DNA from: a virus
Reading direction: 5' to 3' (one strand)
Length of the DNA stretch: 45,085 bases
IMG/VR virus record: IMGVR_UViG_3300042991_000451
Location: 1 to 45,085 of that record
The translations under genes and the position numbers were made by a program. Under the pieces are notes generated by a model that made no database searches, had not been told where the DNA came from, and saw only the letters and a program-made list of their open reading frames with translations. The first letter of the stretch is position 1. The number at the start of each line of letters is the position of its first letter. Below are positions 1-7,631 of the stretch, in pieces.

Positions 1-465
1 TCGGCGGTATCCACGCCCCACGGACCATCTGTTGCTGTCGTCGTGTCTCCAGCGTCGGCCTTGGTCCACGTCCCCTCGCTAACGTGCGAGTAGGCCAGCA
101 GGTTCGTGCGCGAGAGCTCTCCACGGATCCCGCTGAGCGTCGTGCCGTCTGCCAGCCGCCACCGCTCGCAACGCGGCCAGTAGGGGCCCACGCTGTACAT
201 CTCGTCCGCGTCGGTGACGGGGTTGTACTTCTGCAGCGTGGCGACGCTGTTGCGGCTCCAGTTGAGCGGGGCGGCGTCGCGGCCGGTGGTGTTGGTCTGC
301 GGGCGCGAGCCGACGAGAGCGCGGAATTCGACCCCGACGTTGGTTGCCTCGGTCGCCTGCACGAACGTGCCGGTCCACATGGCCAGCAGCGCGAGCTGTC
401 CGTCGAACACGGTAGCGCCGGCCGAGTTCGCGAAGACGGTGAACGCGGTTGCGCTGTCCAGCGTC
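1..465. repeat. Terminal redundancy, left copy (allele 1)
   Basis: Bases 1-465 align without gaps to 44621-45085. Positions 1-119 and 339-465 (127 bases) are identical; the 219 bases between carry 28 substitutions giving nine amino-acid changes, with both frames intact. Exact identity in the final 127 bases looks like an assembler k-mer overlap at a contig end, so this is probably the same genomic locus assembled from two alleles rather than a packaged terminal repeat. Two tandem paralogous fibre genes remain possible. Confidence 0.85.
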
Positions 466-1307
466 GCCGCGCGGGCGGAGATGTCCACGGCCGCTCCGCT
501 GGCGATGGACTCCAGGTAAATCTGGCAGGTCCCCGAGCGCACCGCGACGATATCTGCGATGTACCAGCAACCAGCCACGAGAGCCGCGCTCACCGTCGTG
601 GCTGCGCCCGTCGCATCCTGGATCGTAAGGTAGAGCCGGTCGCTGGCGTCAACTCCGATCTGGTAGCCCACGGCAGCGTTGCGCTTGGCGAACAGCACCG
701 AGGTTGTGCCGGTCGCGCGGAACACGAGCTTGATCTTGAGCCCGGCCGTGCCGACGTTGCCGTAGGTAGTCCCGCTGTCCTGCCAGTAGCCCACACCGTT
801 GCCGATCACGGCCTCGTCGGTGCCGAGCAGCGGGCAGCCCTGCGCGTAGCTTGCGCCGGCCGCGGCCTCTGCTAGTGTCGTGCCCGTCTCCGCGATGAGG
901 CTGGTGGAGCTGTCTTCGGCCTTGTACCACGCGACGAGGGTGCCGCTGGTCGCGCTGCGTGAGAGGTTCGCGATGCTCGGCATCTCGAGGAGGGTGTCGT
1001 AGCCGTTGAAGTCGGGCTGGTCTGCGACCCCGCCGGGGTAGGGGTTGCCCGCGTCGTCCAGGTACGGGTTGCCCGCGCTGTCCTCGAGGCCGGCCACCTG
1101 GATGCGCCCGGCGGCAGCGAGGAGCCCTGCTAGGCCGAGGAGTCCACCCACCAGGCGCGGCGCGGCGCAGGCCGCCGCCAGGACCAGCAGGGCGCCCAGG
1201 GCCCGCGGCCCGCGGCCGGCGAGGGGGAGGTGGCGCCCGACCCGCTGCAGGTCGGGGCGACGTGGCCTGCCGGGGCAGACCGGCACGGGGGCGGTGCGCT
1301 GGCGCAT
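1..1307 (-). CDS. Head-fibre-like LamG/ConA-type protein, N-terminal part (runs off the left end)
   Basis: Open from ATG at 1307 to the window edge (435 codons here). The first ~70 residues are Arg/Pro-rich followed by two hydrophobic stretches (around residues 37-50 and 53-67), unusual for a virion protein. Residues ~70-100 hold the near-repeat AGNPYLDDAGNPYPGG, then a beta-rich, Gly/Thr/Ala-rich domain of laminin-G/concanavalin type (GTLVAWYKAE, LFAKRN, WTGTF). The frame is the same as that of the gene at the right edge, whose sequence overlaps it at 1-465; joined, they make a 734-residue protein. Its place between capsid/decoration genes and head-tail connectors suggests a head fibre or spike that binds surfaces. 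An internal ATG at 983 is an alternative start without the hydrophobic segment. Fold assignment is by sequence character only. Confidence 0.75.
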   Translation of the reverse strand, partial: MRQRTAPVPVCPGRPRRPDLQRVGRHLPLAGRGPRALGALLVLAAACAAPRLVGGLLGLAGLLAAAGRIQVAGLEDSAGNPYLDDAGNPYPGGVADQPDFNGYDTLLEMPSIANLSRSATSGTLVAWYKAEDSSTSLIAETGTTLAEAAAGASYAQGCPLLGTDEAVIGNGVGYWQDSGTTYGNVGTAGLKIKLVFRATGTTSVLFAKRNAAVGYQIGVDASDRLYLTIQDATGAATTVSAALVAGCWYIADIVAVRSGTCQIYLESIASGAAVDISARAATLDSATAFTVFANSAGATVFDGQLALLAMWTGTFVQATEATNVGVEFRALVGSRPQTNTTGRDAAPLNWSRNSVATLQKYNPVTDADEMYSVGPYWPRCERWRLADGTTLSGIRGELSRTNLLAYSHVSEGTWTKADAGDTTTATDGPWGVDTA

Positions 1308-1315
1308 GCGGACTC

Positions 1316-1681
1316 CTACTGCCTGGCGAGGTCGCCGCAGGCGATGACCCAGGCCAGGGCCGTACCTGAGGCGGTGCGGAAGGCGATGAGGTTGTCGGTG
1401 TCGCCCTGCTCCACGATGACGACGCACGACTCGTTTGCGAAGAGCGGCGTGCTCGTGCTTGGCGTGGCTCCCTCAGTCACGAGCACGTCGGTGCCCACCA
1501 GGCCTGCGGCGCCCCGCTTCCAATAGCAGCCCGCGTTCGCCTTCAGGATGTACTTGCCCGCGGTCAAGGCCGTGCAGACTGCGCCCGCGGCGTTGTCCAC
1601 GTAGAGCACCTGCGGCGTGGTCTTGCCGATGGTGCGCTTCGCGAGCAGGAGGTTGAGGTCCTCGATGTTCCTGGTGCTCAT
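1316..1681 (-). CDS. Small virion-region protein of unknown function (121 aa)
   Basis: Starts at ATG 1681 with GGAG eight bases upstream (MSTRNIEDLN...). The open frame extends further 5' but that part is Arg/Pro-rich shadow sequence without a ribosome site. The protein begins with a short helical segment (LNLLLAKRTIGK) and continues as a beta-rich stretch (VLYVDNAAGA, GKYILKANAGCYWKRG, CVVIVEQGDTDNLIAFRT), which resembles small decoration or host-surface-binding domains. It lies between the major capsid gene and the head-fibre gene, eight bases before the latter, so a capsid accessory role is the reasonable inference. I do not recognise the family. Confidence 0.75.
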   Translation of the reverse strand: MSTRNIEDLNLLLAKRTIGKTTPQVLYVDNAAGAVCTALTAGKYILKANAGCYWKRGAAGLVGTDVLVTEGATPSTSTPLFANESCVVIVEQGDTDNLIAFRTASGTALAWVIACGDLARQ

Positions 1682-1707
1682 GGCATCCGCTCCTGGATGC
1701 CACGTCC

Positions 1708-1740
1708 CCCGACGGGGTGGAGGGCGGGCCCCCCGTCGGG
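1708..1740 (-). terminator. GC-rich hairpin after the major capsid gene
   Basis: Perfect 10-bp inverted repeat (CCCGACGGGG at 1708-1717, CCCCGTCGGG at 1731-1740, 13-base loop) in the 149-base spacer between the capsid gene and the next gene. There is no T-run, so it may be an attenuator, an mRNA-stabilising stem protecting the capsid message, or a weak terminator. The rest of the spacer shows no gene. Confidence 0.4.
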
Positions 1741-1830
1741 AGGTGGCGATCGCGGGGCTGTGCGGGCCCGTTGACCTTGGTGCCTTGCCCCGGCGCGGCT
1801 CAGCGCCGCGTCGCCTCCTGGCCAGAGCTG

Positions 1831-2790
1831 CTACGTCGTGCCGTCCGAGCCCCAGATGTACTGCGGGAAGCCCGGGGCGATGGCGCCCCACGCGGAGATG
1901 CCGAAGTACATCTCGCGCCGCATGAACATCGGCTCGTTGTCCGGCTGGTCCATCGCCTCGAAGCTCCCGCCGTCGGGCGTGTACTGCCAGAGGATGGGCC
2001 CCATCGTGTCGGCGTTGGGGCGCTCGGCGAGCAGGCCCCAGTAGGCCGCGAAGGCCGCGCCGAGCGGCAGGGGCAGCGGGATGAGGCGCTTGTAGTGCTT
2101 GTTGGTCTCGCCCCCGCCCACGTAGTCGGCGGTCCCGCCGGTCGCCAGCGAGCTGACCACCAGCTGCTTGTCGAGGATGTTCTCGACGGTCGACTGCAGG
2201 GCGTCGTGGTACCAGAGGTACTTCGGGCGGATCATCAGCCGGTCGTCGGTGTTGAGGACGTCGTGCTGCGCCACCATGGCCGCGATGGCCGCGTCGAGGG
2301 AGGCGTGCGCCAGGGCTGCCGTGCCGAGGTTCGAGCCGGTGGAGTGGCTCGCGGAGATGAGCGGGTAGCCGTCGAAGCAGTTCCCGTAGGTGGTCCCGAG
2401 CCTGGCGTCCTCGACGAGCTTGAGCAGCTCGCGGAACTTCAGGAGCTTCAGCTCGTTCGCCAGGTTGTTGATCGCGGGCTTGTAGCCGCGCAGCTTGTCG
2501 AAGCGGATGTCGTCCTCGAGAACGATCAGCGTGGCCTCGTAGGGCCGGTGGATGACCTCAAAGCCGTCGGCCGCCAGCTCGACGGCCTGCCGGTCGCCGA
2601 TCCACTGCCGCATGATGGGCAGCCCCAGGAACCAGCGGTAGAGCGCTTTCCACTCCGGCTCGGGGAACAGCATCAGCATGGTGGCGATGGCCAGGTCAAC
2701 GTCCGGGTTCCCGCCGGCCGCCTGCATGGACTTCCAGAAGAGCAGCCGGAAAGATTCCGACGCTGCCCTCATCTCTGCTCGGCTCAACAT
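1831..2790 (-). CDS. Major capsid protein, Mu gpT-like
   Basis: 319 residues, close to the ~300 of Mu gpT. The N-terminal half has the family signature WKALYRWFLGLPIMRQWIGDR (about residues 48-68) followed by VIHRPYEATLIVLEDDI, typical of the Mu-like major head subunit, and no delta-domain is visible. It is expected to adopt the HK97 fold and form the capsid shell after cleavage of scaffold by the upstream protease. Start ATG 2790 has AAGGAG ten bases upstream. It sits 53 bases downstream of the decoration gene and is followed by a GC hairpin. The C-terminus (AISAWGAIAPGFPQYIWGSDG) is hydrophobic. Identification rests on the signature and on gene order protease-decoration-capsid. Confidence 0.93.
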   Translation of the reverse strand: MLSRAEMRAASESFRLLFWKSMQAAGGNPDVDLAIATMLMLFPEPEWKALYRWFLGLPIMRQWIGDRQAVELAADGFEVIHRPYEATLIVLEDDIRFDKLRGYKPAINNLANELKLLKFRELLKLVEDARLGTTYGNCFDGYPLISASHSTGSNLGTAALAHASLDAAIAAMVAQHDVLNTDDRLMIRPKYLWYHDALQSTVENILDKQLVVSSLATGGTADYVGGGETNKHYKRLIPLPLPLGAAFAAYWGLLAERPNADTMGPILWQYTPDGGSFEAMDQPDNEPMFMRREMYFGISAWGAIAPGFPQYIWGSDGTT

Positions 2791-2843
2791 GTCGCGTGCT
2801 CCTTGTGGTCATGGCCCGCAGGGGCCGGTTGGCTCCAGCGGGG

Positions 2844-4013
2844 CTACAGCGCCTCGCAGATGATGACGCCCTTGACGTCGGCGGTGGTGGTGGACGTGTC
2901 GGTCAGGGTCACGTCCGTGTCGGTGGCGGCCTTCATCGTGGCGGTGGTCAGCACCTGGGCAGTCTTCAGCTCGCCGTGGGTCGCCGAGCCGGTGATGGTC
3001 GCCACGAAAGTCGTGGTCCCGTCGCTCAGGGTCGCGGTGAGAACGTCGGTGCCGCCCGGCGCCGTCTCGGCGTCGAGGAACATCGACAGGCAGATGTAGC
3101 GGCGCGGCAGCTCGCGGTCCTCGAACCCCTTGGTGTTGTTCAGGGTGGCGCCGTTGACGCTGAAGGGCATTTGGAACTGCCGGTTGGCCCGCTGCCCCAC
3201 GATGGGCAGGCGCACGAACTTGATCTCGCAGCTGATCGCGGAGATGTAGCGGTTGAGGATGCCGCAGAGGATGGTGCCCGGGGTCACGGTGACCGTGTTG
3301 CTGGTCGCCGAGTGCCAGACCTCCTTGCCCGCGTCGGTGACCGCCAGGCCCGCGGCGATGACGGTGGCCAGGCCCTCGCGCTGCACCGCCACGTCGATGG
3401 CGCCATCGGCGCCCGCGTTGACGCCGCCCTCCAGGGCAAGGCCCCAGAAGCTGACGGCGGTGGCGTCGGCGGCGGCGACCAGGTAGCCGTCCGCGTCGAG
3501 GCAGACCAGCGTGTTGACCACGATGGTCTTGGAGGCGGCCACGCCCACCATCTCGATGTTCGCGTCGTCCTCGGCCCCCAGCTCGAGGTGGGTGGCCTCC
3601 CCGATGTCGACCCAGCCCCAGGACGCCGTGTCGATGTCCATCAGGTAGCCTGCGAAGACGTTGGTCGGGGTGGTGGTGATGGTCTTGTCGTCGCTGACGT
3701 AGACCTTCTTGCCGATGTCGGTGATGGCCAGGCCGCTCGCCGCGAAGCGGAAGCAGCCCTTGCGTTTGATGGCTGCGTAGAAGTACGGGGTCGAGGACCC
3801 GCTCACGATGGTGGCGGTCCCGTTGCGCTTGTCGCCCTTGCTCACCCCGGCGAGCTTCAGGCCGGCGGTGTCGGCCGCGGGCACGGCAAGACCGCTCGCG
3901 TTGCGGCAGACCATGGTGCCCGAGTAGATGGTCTTGGATGCCGCGAGGCGGAGCTCGATCTCCTGCCCCTCGGGCATGTACTTGGTGTTGGTGTCGGCTG
4001 CAGCTGCGGTCAT
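2844..4013 (-). CDS. Head decoration-like protein with two tandem DUF2190-like domains
   Basis: 389 residues. The first ~145 and the next ~115 residues repeat the same layout: LAASKTIYSGTMVC... / VAASKTIVVNTLVC..., then (FAA)SGLAITDIGKKVYV... / AAGLAVTDAGKEVWH..., then TPTNVFAGYLMDID / TPGTILCGILNRYI. Each unit resembles a small capsid decoration protein, so this looks like a duplicated and fused decoration protein. A third, Thr-rich beta domain (about 265-389; VLTATLSDGTTTFVATITG) follows. ATG 4013 is preceded by GGAGCAACGCTC. It lies between scaffold and capsid genes, where many Mu-like phages carry a decoration gene. The role in stabilising the expanded shell is inferred. Confidence 0.8.
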   Translation of the reverse strand: MTAAAADTNTKYMPEGQEIELRLAASKTIYSGTMVCRNASGLAVPAADTAGLKLAGVSKGDKRNGTATIVSGSSTPYFYAAIKRKGCFRFAASGLAITDIGKKVYVSDDKTITTTPTNVFAGYLMDIDTASWGWVDIGEATHLELGAEDDANIEMVGVAASKTIVVNTLVCLDADGYLVAAADATAVSFWGLALEGGVNAGADGAIDVAVQREGLATVIAAGLAVTDAGKEVWHSATSNTVTVTPGTILCGILNRYISAISCEIKFVRLPIVGQRANRQFQMPFSVNGATLNNTKGFEDRELPRRYICLSMFLDAETAPGGTDVLTATLSDGTTTFVATITGSATHGELKTAQVLTTATMKAATDTDVTLTDTSTTTADVKGVIICEAL

Positions 4014-4062
4014 GAGCGTTGCTCCTTCGAGGCCCGAGGCCTGGGTGGAAGGCCCCGCGGGC

Positions 4063-4650
4063 CTACAGGTTGAACTTCCCGCCGCTCGCCTTGGCGGCCT
4101 TCACGTCGTCGTCGGTCAGGCCCAGGCTGGCGCGGTACTTCGCGCCCAGCGCGGCGACCTCGGGGTCTCCATCCTCACCTGCCGTCGTCCGGCCGGACGC
4201 TCCCACCAGGGCGAGAGGCCCGACCACGGGGCTCACCGAGCCCGCCGGGACCGTCGCCATGTAGGCCGAGAAGCCCGCGGGGTCACGCTGCGCCCAGGTC
4301 ATGCACGCCTTGTGGTTCTCGGTCGCGTCGGCCTGCACCTTGCCCTGGCGCTGGCACGCGGACACGATCTCTGCCGCGGTGCGCTGGGCCTGCTGGGCCT
4401 GCAGGGTCTGCACCTGCACGCGCAGGGCGGCCATCTCGTCGGGCGGGGCCGCGGTCGCGGCCACCTTCGCGGCGCGGGCGGCCACCACGATGTCCCCGTC
4501 GGGCTCCACGCCCAGGGCCTCGCGCACGCTCGCGATGATGGCGTCGGTCAGGTCGCGGGCCGCCAGAGCTTCCATGACCTGCTCGGCGGTCGCCTTCTCG
4601 GGGTCCAGCTTGAGCGCCACGCAGAGCGCCTTGAACTGCTCGGGGTTCAT
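4063..4650 (-). CDS. Nested scaffold protein (internal start of the protease gene), gpZ-like
   Basis: An internal ATG at 4650 (MNPEQFKALCVAL...) is preceded by the perfect Shine-Dalgarno AGGAGG with an 8-9 base spacing, rare inside coding sequence here. It would yield 195 residues covering only the scaffold half of the protease. Mu encodes its scaffold gpZ in exactly this way, as an in-frame internal start of gene I, and lambda Nu3 is organised likewise. The separate product would be the main scaffold and the full-length form the minor protease. Confidence 0.75.
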   Translation of the reverse strand: MNPEQFKALCVALKLDPEKATAEQVMEALAARDLTDAIIASVREALGVEPDGDIVVAARAAKVAATAAPPDEMAALRVQVQTLQAQQAQRTAAEIVSACQRQGKVQADATENHKACMTWAQRDPAGFSAYMATVPAGSVSPVVGPLALVGASGRTTAGEDGDPEVAALGAKYRASLGLTDDDVKAAKASGGKFNL

Positions 4651-5220
4651 CGGGTCATCCTCCTGGTGGTGGGTCAAGGCGGCCCTGAGCGAGTTGAGTC
4701 GCACCTCGGGCAGCTCGTGCAGAAAGGGTACGTTCGTCAAGGCCACGGACATGAGCCGCGCCCCGGCCATCTTGCCGCTCTTGCGGTCGCGTGAGTTGAA
4801 CACGATGGTCGGAGAGAGGTAGCGGTACTCGCTCGCCCGGATGTAGTCGGCCGCGCGCTGGGTCCAGGCGATGCGTGCCCAGAGGGTCTGCTGCTGATCG
4901 ACGGCGCGGCGTTCAAGCGCCTTGATCCAGCCGGCTGCCGGCGCCTGGCTGTCGCCGAAGACGCTGGCGTGCTCGTAGTCGACCACGGTGTCGATGGGGC
5001 TCGACTCGAAGCCCTGCACCATCTGGTCGAACATGGCGCCGTCGAGCTTGAACGAGCCCATCCAGTGCCCGTCCCACTTCCCCTCGACCGCCACCATCTG
5101 CCAGGCCATGTTGGTCTCGGGCCCTTCGCCCCACTCGGCCGCCGCGATCAGCAGGCCGTCCAGGACGCGATGCTCTCCCCGGGGCCTGCCGTCCATCGCG
5201 AGGATTCGACCTGTGCTCAT
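4063..5220 (-). CDS. Prohead protease with C-terminal scaffold, Mu gpI-like
   Basis: 385 residues, like Mu gpI (~360). The N-terminal ~190 residues are the Mu-type phage I protease: FKLDGAMFDQMVQGF, IDTVVDYEHASVFGD (a conserved Asp-Tyr-Glu-His segment), AAGWIKAL and YRYLSPTIVF. The C-terminal half is scaffold-like: Ala/Gln-rich with a predicted coiled coil (MAALRVQVQTLQAQQAQRT), ending in GLTDDDVKAAKAS. Cleavage of scaffold and of itself during head maturation is the known family role. Start ATG 5220 is 33 bases after the MuF stop. An internal in-frame start at 4650 with a strong ribosome site probably yields the scaffold alone. Confidence 0.92.
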   Translation of the reverse strand: MSTGRILAMDGRPRGEHRVLDGLLIAAAEWGEGPETNMAWQMVAVEGKWDGHWMGSFKLDGAMFDQMVQGFESSPIDTVVDYEHASVFGDSQAPAAGWIKALERRAVDQQQTLWARIAWTQRAADYIRASEYRYLSPTIVFNSRDRKSGKMAGARLMSVALTNVPFLHELPEVRLNSLRAALTHHQEDDPMNPEQFKALCVALKLDPEKATAEQVMEALAARDLTDAIIASVREALGVEPDGDIVVAARAAKVAATAAPPDEMAALRVQVQTLQAQQAQRTAAEIVSACQRQGKVQADATENHKACMTWAQRDPAGFSAYMATVPAGSVSPVVGPLALVGASGRTTAGEDGDPEVAALGAKYRASLGLTDDDVKAAKASGGKFNL

Positions 5221-5253
5221 GTGGTACAGGGTCGGTCAGCGGGCGGGGCGTTG

Positions 5254-6039
5254 TCAAGTCCCCTTGCGCGGCAGGACCTTGGTTGGCAGGTCGAGGGGCC
5301 CGGGGAAGTCGGCCGGGGAAGTCGCGAAGCCGTCATCTGGCTCGACACCCGGCGGGCCGGTCTCGACGTCCCCAGGCTCCACATCAGAGCTGGACAGCGG
5401 CGAAATTGAACAGCGGCAGCGGTTCCCGCTGGGCGGATACCACTTCGCCCAAACTGGATCGTCGTGGGCGTAGATCTTACCGTCCATCTCGCGGTGGGTC
5501 GGCCGCACCCGCCCGTCACCAACGGTGCTGTATTGCCAGAAGGGGCGGGCTCGGCGCATCGAGGAAGACGACATCTGCTTCCACCGGCCGTGCTGGTAGG
5601 CGCCGTTGACGTTGTTGGAGAAGACCGTCTCGAGGTGCGCTTTTGTCGGCGCGTCGTCGCCGAGTTTCTTTCGCAGTTCGCGGACGAACTTCGCCCGGGA
5701 CGTCCCCTCCTCGATGGCCTTGGTCAGCGCGTCGGCGACAACGGAGAGTTGGTGGTCATGCTGCAGATGGGCGACGGAGAATGCGCGCTGCTTCATCCCG
5801 TCGCTGAGATCCTTGAACTCATCCGGCTTCATCAGATTGCGGGCCCGCTTCTTGAAGTGCTCGATGGCATCCTTGGGCGGGAGCTTCGTCCAGTCCCTGA
5901 GGGTGTGGCCCTCGTAGCGGATCGCCACCTCGAGGCGCCCGAACAGATCGGCCAGGAGCATTTCCAGGGCGGTGACGGCAGCAAACGCCTTGCGCTCGGG
6001 CCAGGGCACCTTGGGCAACTCGTCGAGCGCCCGCTGCAT
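5254..6039 (-). CDS. MuF-like head morphogenesis protein (possibly translated as a -1 fusion with the portal)
   Basis: From ATG 6039, 261 residues. The C-terminal half carries the MuF signature: FSNNVNGAYQHGRWKQM, RPFWQYSTVGDGRVRPTHREM, DDPVWAKWYPPSGNRCRCSI, which holds the conserved Pro-Ser-Gly-N-x-C-x-C. MuF proteins are minor internal head proteins tied to the portal. ATG 6039 has no ribosome site, and the frame stays open and protein-like upstream (VDDLERRALTRTL, LAQSLNDRISRH) across the portal stop back to an A9 tract, with no ATG, GTG or TTG there. A -1 shift at that tract would join portal and MuF in frame. The start given is therefore the conservative one. Confidence 0.88.
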   Translation of the reverse strand: MQRALDELPKVPWPERKAFAAVTALEMLLADLFGRLEVAIRYEGHTLRDWTKLPPKDAIEHFKKRARNLMKPDEFKDLSDGMKQRAFSVAHLQHDHQLSVVADALTKAIEEGTSRAKFVRELRKKLGDDAPTKAHLETVFSNNVNGAYQHGRWKQMSSSSMRRARPFWQYSTVGDGRVRPTHREMDGKIYAHDDPVWAKWYPPSGNRCRCSISPLSSSDVEPGDVETGPPGVEPDDGFATSPADFPGPLDLPTKVLPRKGT

Positions 6040-6104
6040 CGTGCGCGCCGAGATGTGGCGGGAGATGCGATCGTTGAGGGACTGGGCCAGCGGGAGGGTG
6101 CGCG

Positions 6105-7631
6105 TCAGGGCTCGTCGTTCAAGATCATCGACACGACCCAGTCCTCCAGACTTTTTTTTTCCGCGGCGGAGCGGAGGGCGAAGCGCACGGCAAGTTCAGC
6201 CGCGTCGCGAGCGTTGGCCGGCTCGCCCTCTTCATCTTCGTCCTCAACCTCCTCGGGCGCAGGGCCGGATGAGGCGAACTGCGGCGGGGGGGCGGGGGCC
6301 GGCTTGGCGGGCAACACGGGCTCGCCCTCCTCGGGCTCTGGCACCCCGTAGGTTTCGACCACGTAGCTGATGGGGATCGCCTTGCCCATGCGGTGCAGGC
6401 GCTCGTCCACCTGGGACCGCAGGTCGAGGTCCTGCTCGTCCTCCCAGAGGAACGCGACGGCGGGCACCGGGAACTGCGGGCCGAGATTGGCGTTGACCAT
6501 CACGTGCAGCAGTTGCTGGCGGATGGTGTTCGCAAGGCGAGCGCCGTCCAGCCGCGCCTGGGCGCCCTCATCGAGCTGGTAGGCCTCGACTGCCGACCGG
6601 GCCCCCTTCTCGCCCTGGGTGACCGCCATCGTGCTGCCAACCAGGGCGATGGAGATCTGCTCGTTGCAGTAGCGGATGAAGTCGGGGTGCGGCGCCGCGC
6701 TGCTGAGCCCCTTCGTCTCGAGCAGCTCGATAGAGCCGCTGTCGGGCAGGATGCAGGCGTGGTCCTTGCCGAGGTTCAGCACGGCCTGCCAGAGGGCGTT
6801 GCGATCTGCCTCACCCATACCCGGCCCATACTTGCCCATGCGGGGCGGCACGCCGAGGCGCTCCAGGAAAATCGACCAGTCGGACATCCCGAACCGCTTG
6901 AAGAGCCAGTACCAGCAGACGGTGCGGAAGAGAGCCGCACGGGCGAGAGGTTGGGTGAAGGCCTTCTGTTGGTGGACGATCCACGTCCCCACGGGGAAGG
7001 TCCGGAGGTCCACGCCGTCGGTGATGTGCTCGTCGGTCACCAGCCGGATCGCATCGCGGTCATCGTCGAAGGCCTGCGTCGGGTCACCGAGCTGAAAATT
7101 CACCTGGGGCCACGAGATGAAGCGCCGGGGCCTGTAGAGCCCGCCCTCGAGGTCCCACACCACCTGCGAGGCAGAGAACGCCTTGCCGATGGCGTCGGTC
7201 AGGTCGAAGATGGCATCGTTCAGCTCGGGCACCCCGCCGATGCCGTCCTTGCCCAGGAGCAGCTCGTTGCACATCTCCGCGGCAGCCTCGGCCTGGGGGG
7301 TGTCGTTGGCCGGGGTTATGATCAGCGGGCGCTCGAGCACCGCATGCCGGCGCTTCGAGTAGAGTCTCGACACCTGCGGGTCGCGCTCGACCTCCTCGAA
7401 AACCTCGTACTGCCGCTGGGTGTCGCCCGCGTCCGCCGCCTTGAGGGCGTCGCCCAGGCGCTCCGGAGTCGCCCGCCGCGCGTAGGTGTCGATGGAGTAG
7501 TCGTCGCGGCGCCCCGACTGGAATTTCTTGGAGACGTACTGGATCCACTTCGCATCGGGCGCATCGGGCGCATCGGGCACCCAGCCGCTGAGGGCGCGCC
7601 AGGCGGCGCCGAGCCGGTCACGCATGGTCAT
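6105..7631 (-). CDS. Portal protein, DUF935 / Mu gp29-like
   Basis: 508 residues, the normal DUF935 size. Recognisable blocks are QYEVFEEVERDPQVSRLYSKRRHAVL, split by the family pattern E...DP.V......R...V, FSASQVVWDLEG, YRPRRFISWPQVNF, LFKRFGMSDWSIFLERLGVPPRMGKY and the ALVGSTMAVTQGEKGARSAVE region typical of Mu-like portals. It forms the dodecameric DNA channel at one capsid vertex. ATG 7631 overlaps the terL stop by one base (TGATG). A PDA tripeptide repeat (7551-7577) sits near the N-terminus and a Pro/Glu-rich linker (PAPAPPP, EEVEDEDEEGE) near the end. Codons EKKS at 6161-6150 contain nine consecutive A residues, striking in GC-rich DNA. Confidence 0.94.
   Translation of the reverse strand: MTMRDRLGAAWRALSGWVPDAPDAPDAKWIQYVSKKFQSGRRDDYSIDTYARRATPERLGDALKAADAGDTQRQYEVFEEVERDPQVSRLYSKRRHAVLERPLIITPANDTPQAEAAAEMCNELLLGKDGIGGVPELNDAIFDLTDAIGKAFSASQVVWDLEGGLYRPRRFISWPQVNFQLGDPTQAFDDDRDAIRLVTDEHITDGVDLRTFPVGTWIVHQQKAFTQPLARAALFRTVCWYWLFKRFGMSDWSIFLERLGVPPRMGKYGPGMGEADRNALWQAVLNLGKDHACILPDSGSIELLETKGLSSAAPHPDFIRYCNEQISIALVGSTMAVTQGEKGARSAVEAYQLDEGAQARLDGARLANTIRQQLLHVMVNANLGPQFPVPAVAFLWEDEQDLDLRSQVDERLHRMGKAIPISYVVETYGVPEPEEGEPVLPAKPAPAPPPQFASSGPAPEEVEDEDEEGEPANARDAAELAVRFALRSAAEKKSLEDWVVSMILNDEP
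6152..6160 (-). other. A9 slippery tract at the portal-MuF junction
   Basis: Nine consecutive A residues on the minus strand (codons GAA AAA AAA AGT of the portal). The zero-frame heptamer A AAA AAA fits the X XXY YYZ rule, and A9 is also long enough for RNA polymerase slippage. A -1 shift here continues through AAG TCT GGA GGA CTG GGT without a stop into the MuF frame. A homopolymer sequencing error is the main alternative. Confidence 0.6.

Noticed and set aside
120-338. Diversity-generating retroelement variation in the fibre gene
   Set aside because: Substitutions are of many kinds rather than adenine-specific, and no reverse transcriptase or template repeat is present.
1-465. Packaged direct terminal repeat
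   Set aside because: The copies differ at 28 positions and lie in the middle of a gene; allele variation or paralogy explains this better.
1717-4073. Long plus-strand open frames (up to 460 codons) opposite the capsid and decoration genes
   Set aside because: Arg/Gly/Val-rich shadow composition, no recognisable motif, and antisense to well-supported virion genes.
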